A stretch of DNA of 64,000 nt. It comes from Annona cherimola. Taxonomy: Eukaryota; Streptophyta; Magnoliopsida; Magnoliales; Annonaceae. This document shows positions 21,983 to 35,300 of the stretch, in pieces. Position 1 is the stretch's first letter; each line of letters begins with the position of its first letter. The position numbers and the translations under genes are program-made. The notes under the pieces are model-generated. The model saw nothing but the letters and a program-made list of their open reading frames with translations, was not told the origin of the DNA and did not search any database. The stretch covers positions 28,366,133 through 28,430,132 of the forward strand of contig CM059975.1 of NCBI GenBank assembly GCA_030490835.1, read 5' to 3'.

Positions 21983-22930
21983 GTGTGTTTAGAAAGGAAT
22001 AAAATTTTTGATAAAAAGTTTTTGTTGTAAAATTTGTTGAAATATTAGAAAATGATATACTATGATAAGAATAATGACGAAGAGTAAATTTTTTTTTTTT
22101 TATTATTTGCTATTATACAATGTTACATCTAATATTATATTCAAGCTCATTCATTTTTTTAATGAGAATAAGATCCCACCTATCTATATGGAAACCAAGC
22201 TCCACTTATCTGACAAGGGTATTACTATCCTGATGATACCCTTAATGACAGAATAAAATTAAAATAGATAGGTTAAATGAATTAGTAATTACATAAAAGA
22301 TTGAAAAATAGGATATATAGGGTGTGTTTGTTTAGGATAAAAAAGTGTCAACTAAAACTTTTCAATCTAAAACTTTTCACTCTCTATAATTATTTTATTT
22401 TTTAATTATTTTTTCACATTTTTCTATACAAACTACTCTACTTTTCAATCATTTCTAGACAACTACCCATACAACTAACCTATCTATTTTAACTTTATTC
22501 TCTTTACTCCTCATCATTACTCCTATTATATCACATCACTTTCTATTGATTTGACAACTTCTACTTCAGAAACTTTTCATCAAAAGTTTTACTTCCAACA
22601 AACACACCCACAGTAAGAAGTAAAAAATAATTAAAAATAAGAAAGGTCTAAAAAGTAAAAAGTTTATTAAAAAGTTTTAGTTATTACTAAACACTCCGAT
22701 TATTTATTTATTTTGGGTGTGTTCCGAAAGCGATAAAACTTTTGGAGAAAAAATTTTTGGTGTAAAAGTTATTAGATTAATAGAAAATAAAGTGACATAA
22801 TATGAGTAATAATAAGGTATGAACAAAATAAAATTAAAATAAATAAGTTAATTATATGGGCAGTTGAGTATACATGATTAAAAAATTAAATAGTTATGCA
22901 GCAAGATATAAAAAAATAATTATACTTACA
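21983..22930. mobile_element. Nested cluster of Tourist-type MITEs
   Basis: An outer copy (about 21983-22700) is interrupted at 22089-22250 by a T-rich insert and at 22320-22609 by another copy of the same family in opposite orientation (GGGTGTGTTTG to CAAACACACCC, flanks ATA/ACA). A further partial copy begins near 22714 (GGGTGTGTTCCGAAAG). Confidence 0.6.
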
Positions 22931-23035
22931 TTTTCTTCTTCTCAATAGTCAATACCAAGCACATTGAAGTGGCCTCCTTTCAAACCACTAAAATGGGCAG
23001 CTAGTGTGCATTGGCGCCCTAACTGTCAAGCAGCC

Positions 23036-23042
23036 TATAAAA
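23036..23042 (+). promoter_or_regulatory. Probable TATA box of the NAT10 gene
   Basis: TATAAAA lies about 130 bp upstream of the NAT10 start codon (23174). It is followed by a purine/pyrimidine-rich leader without an intervening in-frame ATG. Spacing is compatible with transcription starting about 30 bp downstream. Inferred from position only. Confidence 0.45.
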
Positions 23043-23173
23043 ACTTCAAAAAACAAAGCTCGCTAGTTCTTCCTCACTAGTTCGTTGCTGCAGCAGGCGA
23101 TAGAGGAAGTGGTAGCAACTGAAAGGGAGAGAGAAGAATCAGAGAGAGCAAGCGAGAGGCTGAAGTGGAGAGG

Positions 23174-23279
23174 ATGAGGAAGAAGGTAGACGAGCGGATA
23201 AGAACTCTGATAGAGAACGGCGTCAAGACCAGGCATCGTTCCATGTTCGTCATCGTCGGAGACAAGTCTCGCGATCAAG

Positions 23280-23310
<31 letters not shown>

Positions 23311-26300
23311 CCATCCACGTTTCGATTCTTTTCCCTCTCAAGTTCTTTGAGCTTTTGATTCGAACTTTCCTGATTTTCTGCATTACAGATTGTCAATCTT
23401 CACTACATGCTTGGAAAGGCATATGAAAAATCTCGGCCCACCGTTCTCTGGTGCTACAAGGACAAGCTCGAGATTAGCAGGTTCTTATTCTCTTCTCTGA
23501 TTTGTGTCAGTCATTCCGTTTTTTTTGTTGCAAGTTTCTGTCCTTTCTGTTTCAGGTTGAAGGTAGTAGTGTTGTGATGTGGAGTTTTCCGAGGAGTTAA
23601 CTTGTCCTTTATTGGATTTACTTTCACATTCCTGTTCCAAAAAATTTCTGCTTTGTCGAGTTAGGCCTCATTTGGCATAGGTTGTCTCATCCGGAGAAGT
23701 CATTAGGTAGAATGGACTGTGGAAGTCCTTGGGGAGGAATTTTTTGGCAGAATGCGCTGTGGAAGGTCATCACTAGAAAATTTTTTGTGCGTGACTACTT
23801 AAAAAGCTTGATGTAGCTTATTGCAATGTTTGGTTTGAGTTTCCTGGTTAGAAGGTAAGTGAGTAGTCCACCACTTTTAAGATAATAGGCATTTACCAAA
23901 CACTATCTGAAGTCTAAGTTAACTTTCCTCTTGGGAAGTGGGCATATTCACCAAACTCTAGCACAAGTCCAATTAGTCTTCTTGCTGCTAAAATTAGCTT
24001 GCTGCCAACAAAAAAACTGCGTCAAATGGTTCTCTACATGTCTTCTTTATAATGAAGCAAGTCTTTCTTGTTCCACTGCCATTTGTATACATGATGCAGA
24101 AAATAAGGGAAAACAAGAATGAAACCACACAAATGAAATGGTTAGCTTCACACGAACTGCAGGTTGATTTGTTTTAGATTCTTTTTCTAAATATAATTTA
24201 TGGAGGAAGAATCTTTTCATCTTGTTGGGTTCCTTTTTATTGCAGTCACAAGAAAAAGCGTGCGAAGCAGATAAAGAAGTTGCTTCGAACTGGTCTTCTG
24301 GATCCTGAGAAGGTGGACAGTTTCCAGCTTTTTGTTGAAACTGGGGGTTTGACATATTGCCTATACAAAGATTCTGAGAGGATACTTGGGAATACCTTTG
24401 GCATGTGCATTCTGCAGGTTCATGCTATTCTTTGCCTATTGCAATTGTAAAAATATGCTCATCTTGATCTGGAATGTATTATGATGCGGGTTTATTTTGA
24501 TGTTCCATTTGTAATAATTTTTAGGATTTTGAGGCTTTGACACCTAATCTCCTTGCAAGAACTGTTGAGACAGTTGAAGGTGGAGGTCTGATTGTCTTGC
24601 TACTCCGTTCTCTCTCCTCTCTTACCAGTCTATATACTATGGTTATGGTAAGGATTTATGTCAGTTGTGTTACTATCTTAATTATGTTTTAGCGAGTTGG
24701 TTGTTAGGAGCATTATGTTTTAGTTAGTTGGTTGTTAGTTTTCACAAATTATTTAGGATTTTTGCCTTATTTTAGTGCTTCTTCAGGAGACCTTGATGTG
24801 AAGGAGAAACTTACACTGCTAACTATGCACTATTTTCCTATAAGCATTCACAGTTTAGGTGGGATTTTTTTTCCTGGTTTCATTTCTTAGTAAAGATGTA
24901 AGTATTCCTTCTGAGCTGCTTTTGGTTTTTTAAAGACTCTCCACAAGTTGATATAGTACAACGGGGAGAAGAAAATTAGAAATAGAAAAAAGAGAAAGAA
25001 TCCACTTCAAGAGGGAAAAAAGAGAAAAAAGAGGAGAAATTGAGATGAAATTAGGAAAGAGGAGATAAAATTAGGGAGCGAGAAAAGATGTCTAAGAATT
25101 CTAGTTCATCAAACATTTTATCTGAAACTCTAATAGGAAATGAAGGCTAATCAGCGGCTTTTTTGTCACACAGAAAAAAAAGAGGAAACAATCATTTCCA
25201 TATCACAAATGTTTTTACAAACTAAGGCATAAAAACACTTATGAGGCAACAAAATGTAGTATAAATGTTGTGTGATAAGAAAAAATTCTTGCAAATCAAT
25301 AGCTGCTGGACTTGTCAATATTTGCTATCTATGAAAATATGGTAAAAAAGGAACCTTATCAGAATCCTTCCAATTCATCCACCCTTGAAACAGAATCTCG
25401 CATGCTTGCCAGCTAGGCTAGCACTGTATCAACAGGTAAATCAAGAGGGAGGTAGATTATGATAACAATTGTTGGCCAAATGCCCCAACTATGTTTGTAA
25501 GAGAACAAATATAAATAGATCATGCGAATAAAACAAAAACATTAATGAACTGCCCAAATTAATTGAGAAAGAAAGGACACAACTGTAGTTGATAGACTAG
25601 GAGAAGAAGATGCTTTGATTTTACCAGTGAGTGCTATAGTTAGAGATTGCAAGAGTTGTGGAGACAGTGAAAACCTAGGTGCGTAGGATTGTAAATGTTA
25701 AAAAAATGTTGGGTGGGTGAAAGAGAAATCAAATCTCTGCAGAGCTAAGGTTTATATGGGATAGGCACATGCTATTGAGAAGGTAGATGATGAAAAGTAA
25801 GTTTGTTTGAGGGGAGGAAGGCTGATTGTGAAGGGAGAGGGTATTGGTGCTAGCAAGTTTTCAGATTGTTAAGATGAGGGATAGTGTGCTGTCGGATAAT
25901 ATAGGTAATAAATGGGGTAGATCAATGACTCTTTTTTTGGATTTTTTTTTTGGGGTCTTCATTTTAGTGGGTTGCAGCCACTCCTTCATGAACTGACGTA
26001 ATTTAGTGATATTCGACTTGAACTGATAGTCTGATCCAAATTGCCAAATCATCCAAATGGGTTGGATGGGCCTGTTTTGAACTTGATTTGTGACCTTATA
26101 CTAATGCATTTCCTATATTCGTTAGCACATGGAACATGAGGCATTTTTATAATTTTTTTTGGGTTTTTCATGAATTTCTTCATTCTCTCATGGACTTAGT
26201 TTTTGTGGCTTCCAGGATGTTCATGAGAGATTTCGAACAGAGTCCCATGCCAAGGCGGCTGCACGCTTCAATGAACGCTTTCTGCTGTCTCTTGCATCAT

Positions 26301-29300
26301 GCAAAGCATGTGTGGTCATGGATGACGAGCTTAATATTCTACCAATATCATCTCATATAAGATCCATTTTGCCAGTGTCTGTTAGAAAGGTATGAAATAT
26401 TATTTTACTTTTTTCCCATTATTTTCATTGATTATCAAGAGATCTGGAAGAAAATATCTTTACTTTTGTCCTTTTTTTTGTCCATTGTCATGGAGACAGA
26501 AAATTGGTAATGCTTAGATCTTTTTGAGAAATTGGCATGTAGAACTTTGTCTACTGTTCATGATTGATGTCAATTTTGTTATTTATTTGGTAATCTTTTG
26601 CCTCTTATGGAAGGATTCTGAAGGGCTTTCGGAAACAGAATGGGATTTAAAGAATCTAAAGGACCAATTGCATGATGATTTTCCTGTGGGTCCTTTGATA
26701 GGAAAGTGTTGTACATTGGATCAGGTACATATTTTACTTATCATTTTTTGTGTTTTGAATATTTGGCAATTTTTAGCTCTGGTGCTTGTGGTTAGTTCCA
26801 CCACCTTATTAACTAGATTTAGTAGAATTTTAGCTAAAGCTTACTCCGTGATTCCTACTTATTGTGGTCAACAGGGCAAGGCTGTCATTACATTCCTTGA
26901 TGCAATCTTGGATAAAATGCTCAGGAGCACTGTTGCTTTGATTGCTGGTCGTGGACGTGGGAAATCTGCGGCTCTTGGTTTGGCAATTGCAGGAGCTATT
27001 GCCGCAGGGTTGGATACTTTGGATTCATCAATGGTTTATTAGGTCGTTGCATTTATGGTCTTTTTAGTACTTGCTACAATCTTATGCCTTTGTTTCAGGT
27101 ACTCAAATATTTTTGTAACTGCTCCTAGTCCAGAAAACCTGAAGACTTTATTTGAGTTTGTTTGCAAAGGGTTCAATTCACTGCAGTACCAGGTTTTATT
27201 TTTTCTCTTTCATGGGTTTGATTCTTCACAAAGCTCGTTATTGTTACTAAATGTATGTGTTGATCAATTACTTAGAGGGGTTTTAACTACATTGCTTGTG
27301 TTCAAAGACAAAGTTATAACTTCCATTGGATTACATACATCATTTTGGAGTAAGAACTTTATACCTGAAGTTCACATTCACATTGGAAGATGTTCCATCA
27401 GAAAAGTGGTGATACTACAAGAAGAGTGAAGAAATAACATAATTGATCCACAACCAATAGTATAAGTTATTTCAAAACATCCAATAATTATAGAACTGAA
27501 AACATTAAATTGATGTAGAGAAAATAAAACAGTTTGAATATCAGTTCTAATAAAATCAATGGATAAATCTTGGATATGATTAGGCCCGAAGGCTAGTGCT
27601 TTGACTTAATTATAGTGTGATGATTCTTTTGTCATATTTGTGTGCATGACATCCGTCTTGAGTGTCTCAAACATACCACAAGAAAAACATGAATTCTGTA
27701 ATGGGTTGCATTTGGCTAACCCACCTAGATGGTTTAAACCTGTATGATTAAAAGAGAAATTCATGAACTTCAAAGGGTACTTTGTGTGCTTCTTATATGC
27801 GTAGTTCAGCGACATTTCGTTACACTTTTGCTTTTAATGTCTTTTATTTTTGATAAGGACGTATTATGTGGGGTTCTAGCTTGGCATTGGCATTTGACTT
27901 GATGATTCAATGTTTGTTCGCCTTTTGGAATTCAGAGACATTTGGTTACACTTTTCTTTAATTTCTTTTTTTCCCCCTTTGATATGGACATATTAGTTGG
28001 GGCTTTAACTGGGTTTTTAACTTGATGATCCAATATCTGTTTGCCATTTTGCATTCAGTGACCTTTTGTTGAACTCTTTTTTTTTGGTGTGCCTTTTGTT
28101 TCTTTGATACAGACATGTTGGGTGGAGTTCTAGCTTAGTGTTTAACTTGATGATTCAATGTCTGTGTACCATTTTGTATGATCTTTTTTGTCTTTGCTTC
28201 CTAGAACTTTTGCGTACCATCATGTTTTTTTTGTATTCACCTTATGGTGGGCGAGGAAGGTTTCTTTGTGACAGAAGTCACAATTTCTAACAAAATGTTC
28301 TATAATTTTGAATTTCTTCTCCATTTGTATTTCATTCATGGATGAGCCTACAATTGGTTTGGGTCACCAGTGCAAGAACTTTTATTTGATAAAAAGGTGG
28401 ATCCATTTTGGAAATTATTTATGTTTTTAAATGCAATTTACAGGCATGTTGTTAAATGAGTCAGGAAGTTCATGTCTCATAGGTTCTTTCAAGATTATAT
28501 TGTCTAATATGTTTAATCCCATTTTCTTAATTTTCTTGGTTAAATCCTAAGATTGACATACCATTTAGTTTGCTTTTCTGCCTGAAAATTTTCTTCTTGA
28601 TTTGATTTTAGGAGCATTTACATTATGATCTTGTGAAGAGTGCCAATCCTGATTATAAAAAGGCTACTGTTCGGATAAACATTTACAAGCAGCATCGACA
28701 AACAATTCAGGTGAGTGGGGATGTTTTATCTTTCTTTAATTTTTACTTTCTGTTTTAGGTAAAATTTATATATACTGGAAGGAGGACAACCTGACAAAGT
28801 GATGGCACAACACTAACTAGACCAGCGAAAATAAGGCATGTTGTTTGATGTTGTCAATTATTGGCTTAGGATTCTTGCGTGCAAGAATCATGCGCAAGTT
28901 AGGATTTAAAATATGGTGTAAGAACTGGAAGAAGGACAACATGAAAAAGTGATGGCGCAACAGTAACTAGATGAGAAAATTAGTGTTGATTTGATGTTGT
29001 CAATTATGAGCTGAGGATTGTGTACAAGAATCACATGCAAGTTAGTCTCCAAAATATGGTGAGGGAACCTGCAAGATATCCATATTTATCTTGTGTGAAC
29101 TCCACAGAACTATTTACCATTGCTGATGGGAAGTGTAAATGTGACATTCCTGAATTTGAAGGGTAAGCTGTAAGTCTTTCAGGATCCAAAAGCCTGTCGT
29201 ACAGTGCACCTAGTGCGGGAGGCTCTTTGCTCTTGCTAATGTGGGATTGGGATTGGGGAGTGGGAGATGCATGAAGCCAATGCTTGCTCAATGAAAGAAA

Positions 29301-32300
29301 TGAGCATTGGGAATGCACACTATAGTAATTCTGGAAGTCATATGATGACATAAATTGCTGGGGATATTGCATGCCTGTCTATATTGTGGGCCAACCTTAA
29401 ATTCTGATGTCTATATTCTATGGCTCAGTGCCAACAGTAGCAATGCACTCTGAGTCTAACCATTATGTTATGATCAAACTTGCAACATCCATCTTCAGTG
29501 TGATTCTCAATCTGGTGCAACCAATTCTCATTTGGGGCCACCCTTTTGTGTGTTGTCTGCTTCCAATGCAGTGACAATTCTTGCTTTATTTTGACTCCTT
29601 CCATTGTAGTCCTGCTTATGATAAGTAGAAAAGAAACTTTATTTTGCTTTGGGAATCTTTAGTTTTTTCTTTATAGAAAGCAAATCTGTATGTATGCATG
29701 AGCAAATTGTTATATTCAAACATCATTTATTACTTTTTTTTTATCTGAAGCAGTTACCAAAACATTGCCATTTGCCAAAGGGCTCTGCAGAATGTTGGAA
29801 TGTACGGAACAATGAAATCATTACAATTATTGGAAATTGCAAATTATGTTTACTTAGCTGTATCATTTAATTCCTTAATAAATAAAAAGGTAATCAACTA
29901 AGAAAAATTAAAAGATTCTGACACAGCAACATGAAAGACTGAATAATTGGAGCATTGCATGCGTGAGTCCTAGTCACTAGGTCTGCTTTTCATATGCATA
30001 TAATGAATTTCAGTTCTGTAAGAAGTGAAAATCCTTTGTGCTTTTGTATGTCATTATCATTCATTCCCAGGGGTGGTTCATAGCTAGGATGGGATGATTC
30101 TGGAATGGAATCTCCCATTTCTCAAAAACACTTTTCTTATTCCTATTAAATAATAGCCTACCTTTTCATTTCCAATACAACTTCTCTCAATCCCAAACCC
30201 TTGCCCTTTCCCAATATACTTCCATCCTAAATTCTCATCCTATCCTCATCCTATCCAAGCTCTGAATGCATATGTTGATATTCCAATCAACTTATCAATC
30301 AGAAACCCGCCATTGAGATAATTATTATGTGTCGCGCCCCACTTACCTGTTGATTTGAGGGGCATATCAAGTGCTGTGGGCGGTTGGCTTAACTCTTAAA
30401 TTTTTTACAGTATATACAGCCACATGAGCATGAGAAGCTTTCCCAAGTTGAGCTCCTGGTTATAGATGAGGCTGCAGCTATTCCGTTGCCAGTTGTAAAG
30501 TCCTTACTTGGCCCTTACCTGGTCTTTCTATCTTCTACTGTAAATGGGTATGATTTTGGTTCTGTACTGTCCTTGGTCATGTTCTCTCTTAGCATCTAGG
30601 ATCATTTCTTCTTTTTTCTCTGTGTCTATTTGTGCATAGCTATGAAGGCACTGGTCGCTCCCTATCTTTAAAGCTTCTGGAGCAATTGGAACAGCAAAGT
30701 TGGGAGTCGACAAAGAGTGCAGGCATGTCTGACTCAGGTATATAAATTTTCTTGATTATAATTTACTTTTTACTAGGTGCGTATCTCTTACCTTCCTTTG
30801 ACCCACCATTAGCAGGAGCCTAGTGTAATTGTTATGCATTTTTTATTTTTATTAGCTTTGTGTTGCAATTAAGATTTACTTCTTTTGGGATGCAATGCAA
30901 GGAGTTAAGGGTGATTTCAAGCTGCCATTTATTGTTAATCTGTTAAGATGTACAAAGTAGTGGCTAGGATTGCGCTTACGTCCAGTGTCTTGGGAATCAT
31001 CCTAAGACCGTAAAACTCTGGTTATTTCTCTTTGGTCAACGCTCCTCTGTAAGGAAAAGGAATAAGTTTGTCAAATTACATAAATATTTTTATGGTGGCG
31101 CTTATTGTGTTAGAAATTTGTTTCCTGGTTACTTTCATATGCAGTCCATGCTTCTTGTCTGCGTTGTACTTTCTGCTTCCTTAGGGCTTAAAACTGCTTT
31201 TGTGCCTGTATATGTTGCCTCTTACCTTCATGCTTATGCCACTGCGTATTCATTTTATATTTTCCATTATTGATCTTTATCACCACTGGTACAAACCTAA
31301 GCTTTCCATGATTTTTGTCAACCTGAGTGGAGTCATGAAAGTCTTGACTTCCGGTCTCTGCTATTGAAAATTTGATTTGTTAATAACCTGTCATATTGCA
31401 TTTCTCACCTTTTCTGTGATTTTGTTGGGCTGTTTAAAATGCAAGTTGATTTGCAAAACTATTTGTTGCATTGGAAAATTTGTGTGATGATGTGGTTCCA
31501 TCCAGGGCTTGCTCGTGATAGTAATAATCAGATACCTCCAAAAACAACTGGAGATGTGTGATAGATGGGCAGGATCCAGTCACTGCTCATCACATTCACA
31601 GGGCACTGTCAGATGTATTATTATTATTATTATTAGCCATTTTTATTTTGTCGGTCATTTGATGGAATGATATCTTTATATCATAGGTAGATTCTTCAAG
31701 AAGGTGGAGTTGCATGAGTCAATCAGATATGCTCCAGGAGATCCAATTGAATCATGGCTTAATGGTTTGCTTTGCTTGGATGCTACAAGTTTTGTTCCCA
31801 AGCTTAGTGGGTTAGTGTCAATGTGTCGTGGATTGCATGAAGAACTTGTGATGGAAGCAGTGGTCCTTTTACTCATTTTGGGGCTGATGCAGTTTGGTAC
31901 ATAAAATAATCCATAACTGGCTTAATGACCCCATAATGGGCACGAAGGTCATTTGCTCATTACATTATGGTTTTTCTTAGAATATAAGAACTTGATTTCA
32001 ATGGCCTGCTGATTGAGCCCACGCATTCTGCTGTTAGGTTACCTGATACTAGTGACTGCGACCTGTACTATGTAAACCGTGACACACTTTTCTCATATCA
32101 TAAAGACAGTGAGACATTTTTGCAGGTATGTGAGGGTGACACAGTAATATATTTTTAAATTGGAATCCTTTGTACAAAAATATATTTTTTTATTACTGAT
32201 GTTTTCATGTTCTTCTCTGTATTACAGAGGCTTATGGCACTTTATGTTGCCTCACACTATAAAAATTCTCCAAATGACTTACAACTAATGGCTGATGCTC

Positions 32301-35300
32301 CAGCACACCACTTGTTTGTGTTACTCGGTATGTCTCTTTCATGTCATACTGGATTTGTGAATCTTTATAGTTAAGATAGGCATTCATATTGATTAATTTG
32401 GTTTCAGGTCCAGTTGATGAGTCGCAAAACTGCCTTCCTGATATTTTATGTGTCGTTCAGGTTTGTGTTTATATTTGCTGTTTGGTTTGTTTGTGTAACA
32501 GCTTATAACTAAATCCCATATCGAAAAAGGGAAAGATTTTCTGGGAGTTTATAAGTGGGTCTAAGCTTAAACATGGTGTGATACGTTTTAGAACCATATG
32601 GCTGAGTTGCTAGGCCAAAGAAGACAATATCACACTATTGAACCTATAGCCATGGGCCCAAGATAAGTTTTCTAGGTCCGTATGTTACAAATGGTGTTAA
32701 AGTAGATCCTATTTAGTAGACTGGGGCAAGGGCTTAGAGTTGAGATGAGTGAGCAGAGGCCCAAAGTTGAGTTGAATTATGGTTCGAGAATGAACTAAAC
32801 AGAAGCTGATGGGTCTGTAATAGCCCAAAACTAAATCCTATATTGGAAAGTGGAGAGAGTTCTTGAGGGTTTATAAGTGGGTCTAAGCTTAAACATGGTG
32901 TGATTCATTTTAAAACCAAGTGGCTGAGTTGCTAGATCAAAGTGGACAATCACATTGTTGGACCTATAGCCAAGAGCCCAGGATAAGTTTTCTGGGTCGT
33001 TGTGTTACAGTTTGCATTCTATTCGTACTTTTATTACTCAAGACTCCATATCGCTTATCTCAATTGATATATAGTTTGTCTATATTATTGATCGTCCACA
33101 AATTCATTCTTAATAATCTTCAATCGTGTAGTTGCATTGTTAGATCAAGTAATGTCACATATTATGGTACCCTAACTTAAGGTGGGAATATTGGTGGATG
33201 CAAGTCATTTTTATTTAGCCCAATATAACCCTAATGCAGAAATAGAGAGGCTATTGTGAGTGAATTGTACTCAAAGCAGTCAATGTGGGGGATGCTTCTT
33301 TGTTCACTTATCTGCAGCTCTGATGAGTTACACCAAATTGGAAATGGTTGGTGCTTTATAGATTTTCTTTAGTTCTGAATCTATAAAACAAAGCTGCTTG
33401 TCATAAATCCAACAAACCACCATTTAGGTTCTTGGATTTGAATTGTGATTTGTCTGAACTCTCAGCTAAAGGGTCTTTATGAGGCAGTTTCAACAATTAA
33501 AGAACAAGTGCCTTTTTTGTGTATCATTTTTATTGTTTCCCTTTCTTTTTGTGTGTGTTTGCGTGTTTTTTTTCCCCTTCTCGTTTGGTTGAGAGGTTGG
33601 GGTCACCATAAATAGAGAGGCAATACAAATTACAACGAAGGAACTCCTTGTCGTGCTTAGTCTCCTATCCACTGACCCAGTAATTGATGTGACATTTACT
33701 TTAACAATCATACTTTTTCTTTGTCATTATCTATGTATTTTTTTGGTTATCCCTAACCATACTTTTTCTTTATTGTTATACATCTTTTCAATCACTACTC
33801 CTGATCATATTTATGCTTTATCATTGTCTATTTTCTCAGTCATTTCCCGCTAACGAGACTTTTTCAATTAACTTCTCCTTTCTTTACATATGAAAGGTTA
33901 TCTATTTTATCTTGTCTACTTCCAATCATTACCTTCATCTCGTTACATCGACTTCTTTTTTCTTTCCGATTTCTACTTATCATTTCATCATTTTTTTTTT
34001 TCATATCAAACGGTTGAAATTATCTGTAGTCACTTGAAATTAATGGTTACTATGATTCTTCTTCAGTCTAGTTGAAATTTTTGGTCTTATCATTTATGGT
34101 TACTATAATGTATGATTCCTCTTCAGAGTCTAGTTGAAATTGGTTTTATCATTTATGGTTACTATAATGTTCTCTCTCCTGCTGACTTTTTTCATTCTTA
34201 TTTTTAGCAGGAAGTTTCTTTTATACTTTATTTGTAGATTTCTTTTATCTTTTATTTGTTGGATTTTTCAAGCACTATGTATTAATCATTTGTTCTTGCA
34301 GGTCTGCCTTGAAGGGAAGATTTCTCGTGAATCTGCAATGAAAAGTTTAAGTCAAGGTCATCAGCCTCATGGTGATCAAATACCATGGAAGTTTTGTGAA
34401 CAGTTCCAGGACACAGTTTTCCCTAGTTTATCTGGTGCTCGAATTGTCCGCATTGCTGTCCACCCTGATGCTATGAGGGTAATCCTGTTGTTTAGACAAT
34501 AAATTGTGTTTATCCAGAAGTATTGTATTTCAGTTACATAAATGTTCATTCTCATGCATTGCAGATGAAATATGGTTCAACTGCAGTGAAGCTTCTGATA
34601 AGGTCTGAATCATTGCCTTATTGAAGTGCTATATACACTTAAGATCTGCTACTTGGTTGTATTTATGTCATGGTGTTTTGCTTATCTTGTCTCCAACCAT
34701 TATGTTTAGAATATTTGGTTGAATAAATGTTAGATTTTTATACGAAAAGAGAATGAATTCATATAGAACAAAGAAGATCTTTGACAACAAAAAGCTTCAA
34801 TACCAAGTTAACTTAGAACAAAAACTCTGATTTCAAATTAATGTAGTAGTAGAATCTTAGTGGAATGAGAAGTGGGGAAAGCTTTAGGAGAAAGCAGCAA
34901 ATCTGTCAACTGGGGAAGGAGCAAAGAATTTAGAGTATCTAACAAAGCTAGTAAAGAATTTGAGGTAAGAGAATGGCAATAGATTAGGGAAGAACTTGAG
35001 AAGGATAAGAGATGACTAAAACTTAGTTTCAAGAGTCCACAATTGATGGTCTTTAGGTGCAATGGGGGTTGGAAAATTATGGGACCGAGCTTGCTAATGT
35101 TTTGAAGTTTGTTGTATATTTTACTCTTGGAAACCCATAAGACATTTCCTGAAGCCACTAACTGATTCATGCTTTTGGTTAACTTCTCATGAAGTATGTT
35201 AAAGTTTGCATTTAGTTCGCATCTGGGCTTTCAAACTTCAAAAGTTTGCCTCTGGGTTTCAAAAGATTCCATCAAAGTTTGAAAAGATTCTAACTTGACT

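Noticed and set aside
31507..31562. Possible extra NAT10 exon (GLARDSNNQIPPKTTGDV)
   Set aside because: Its frame meets a stop and has no donor in the right phase. Splicing 30737 directly to 31687 keeps frame and restores the family sequence, so I left it out.
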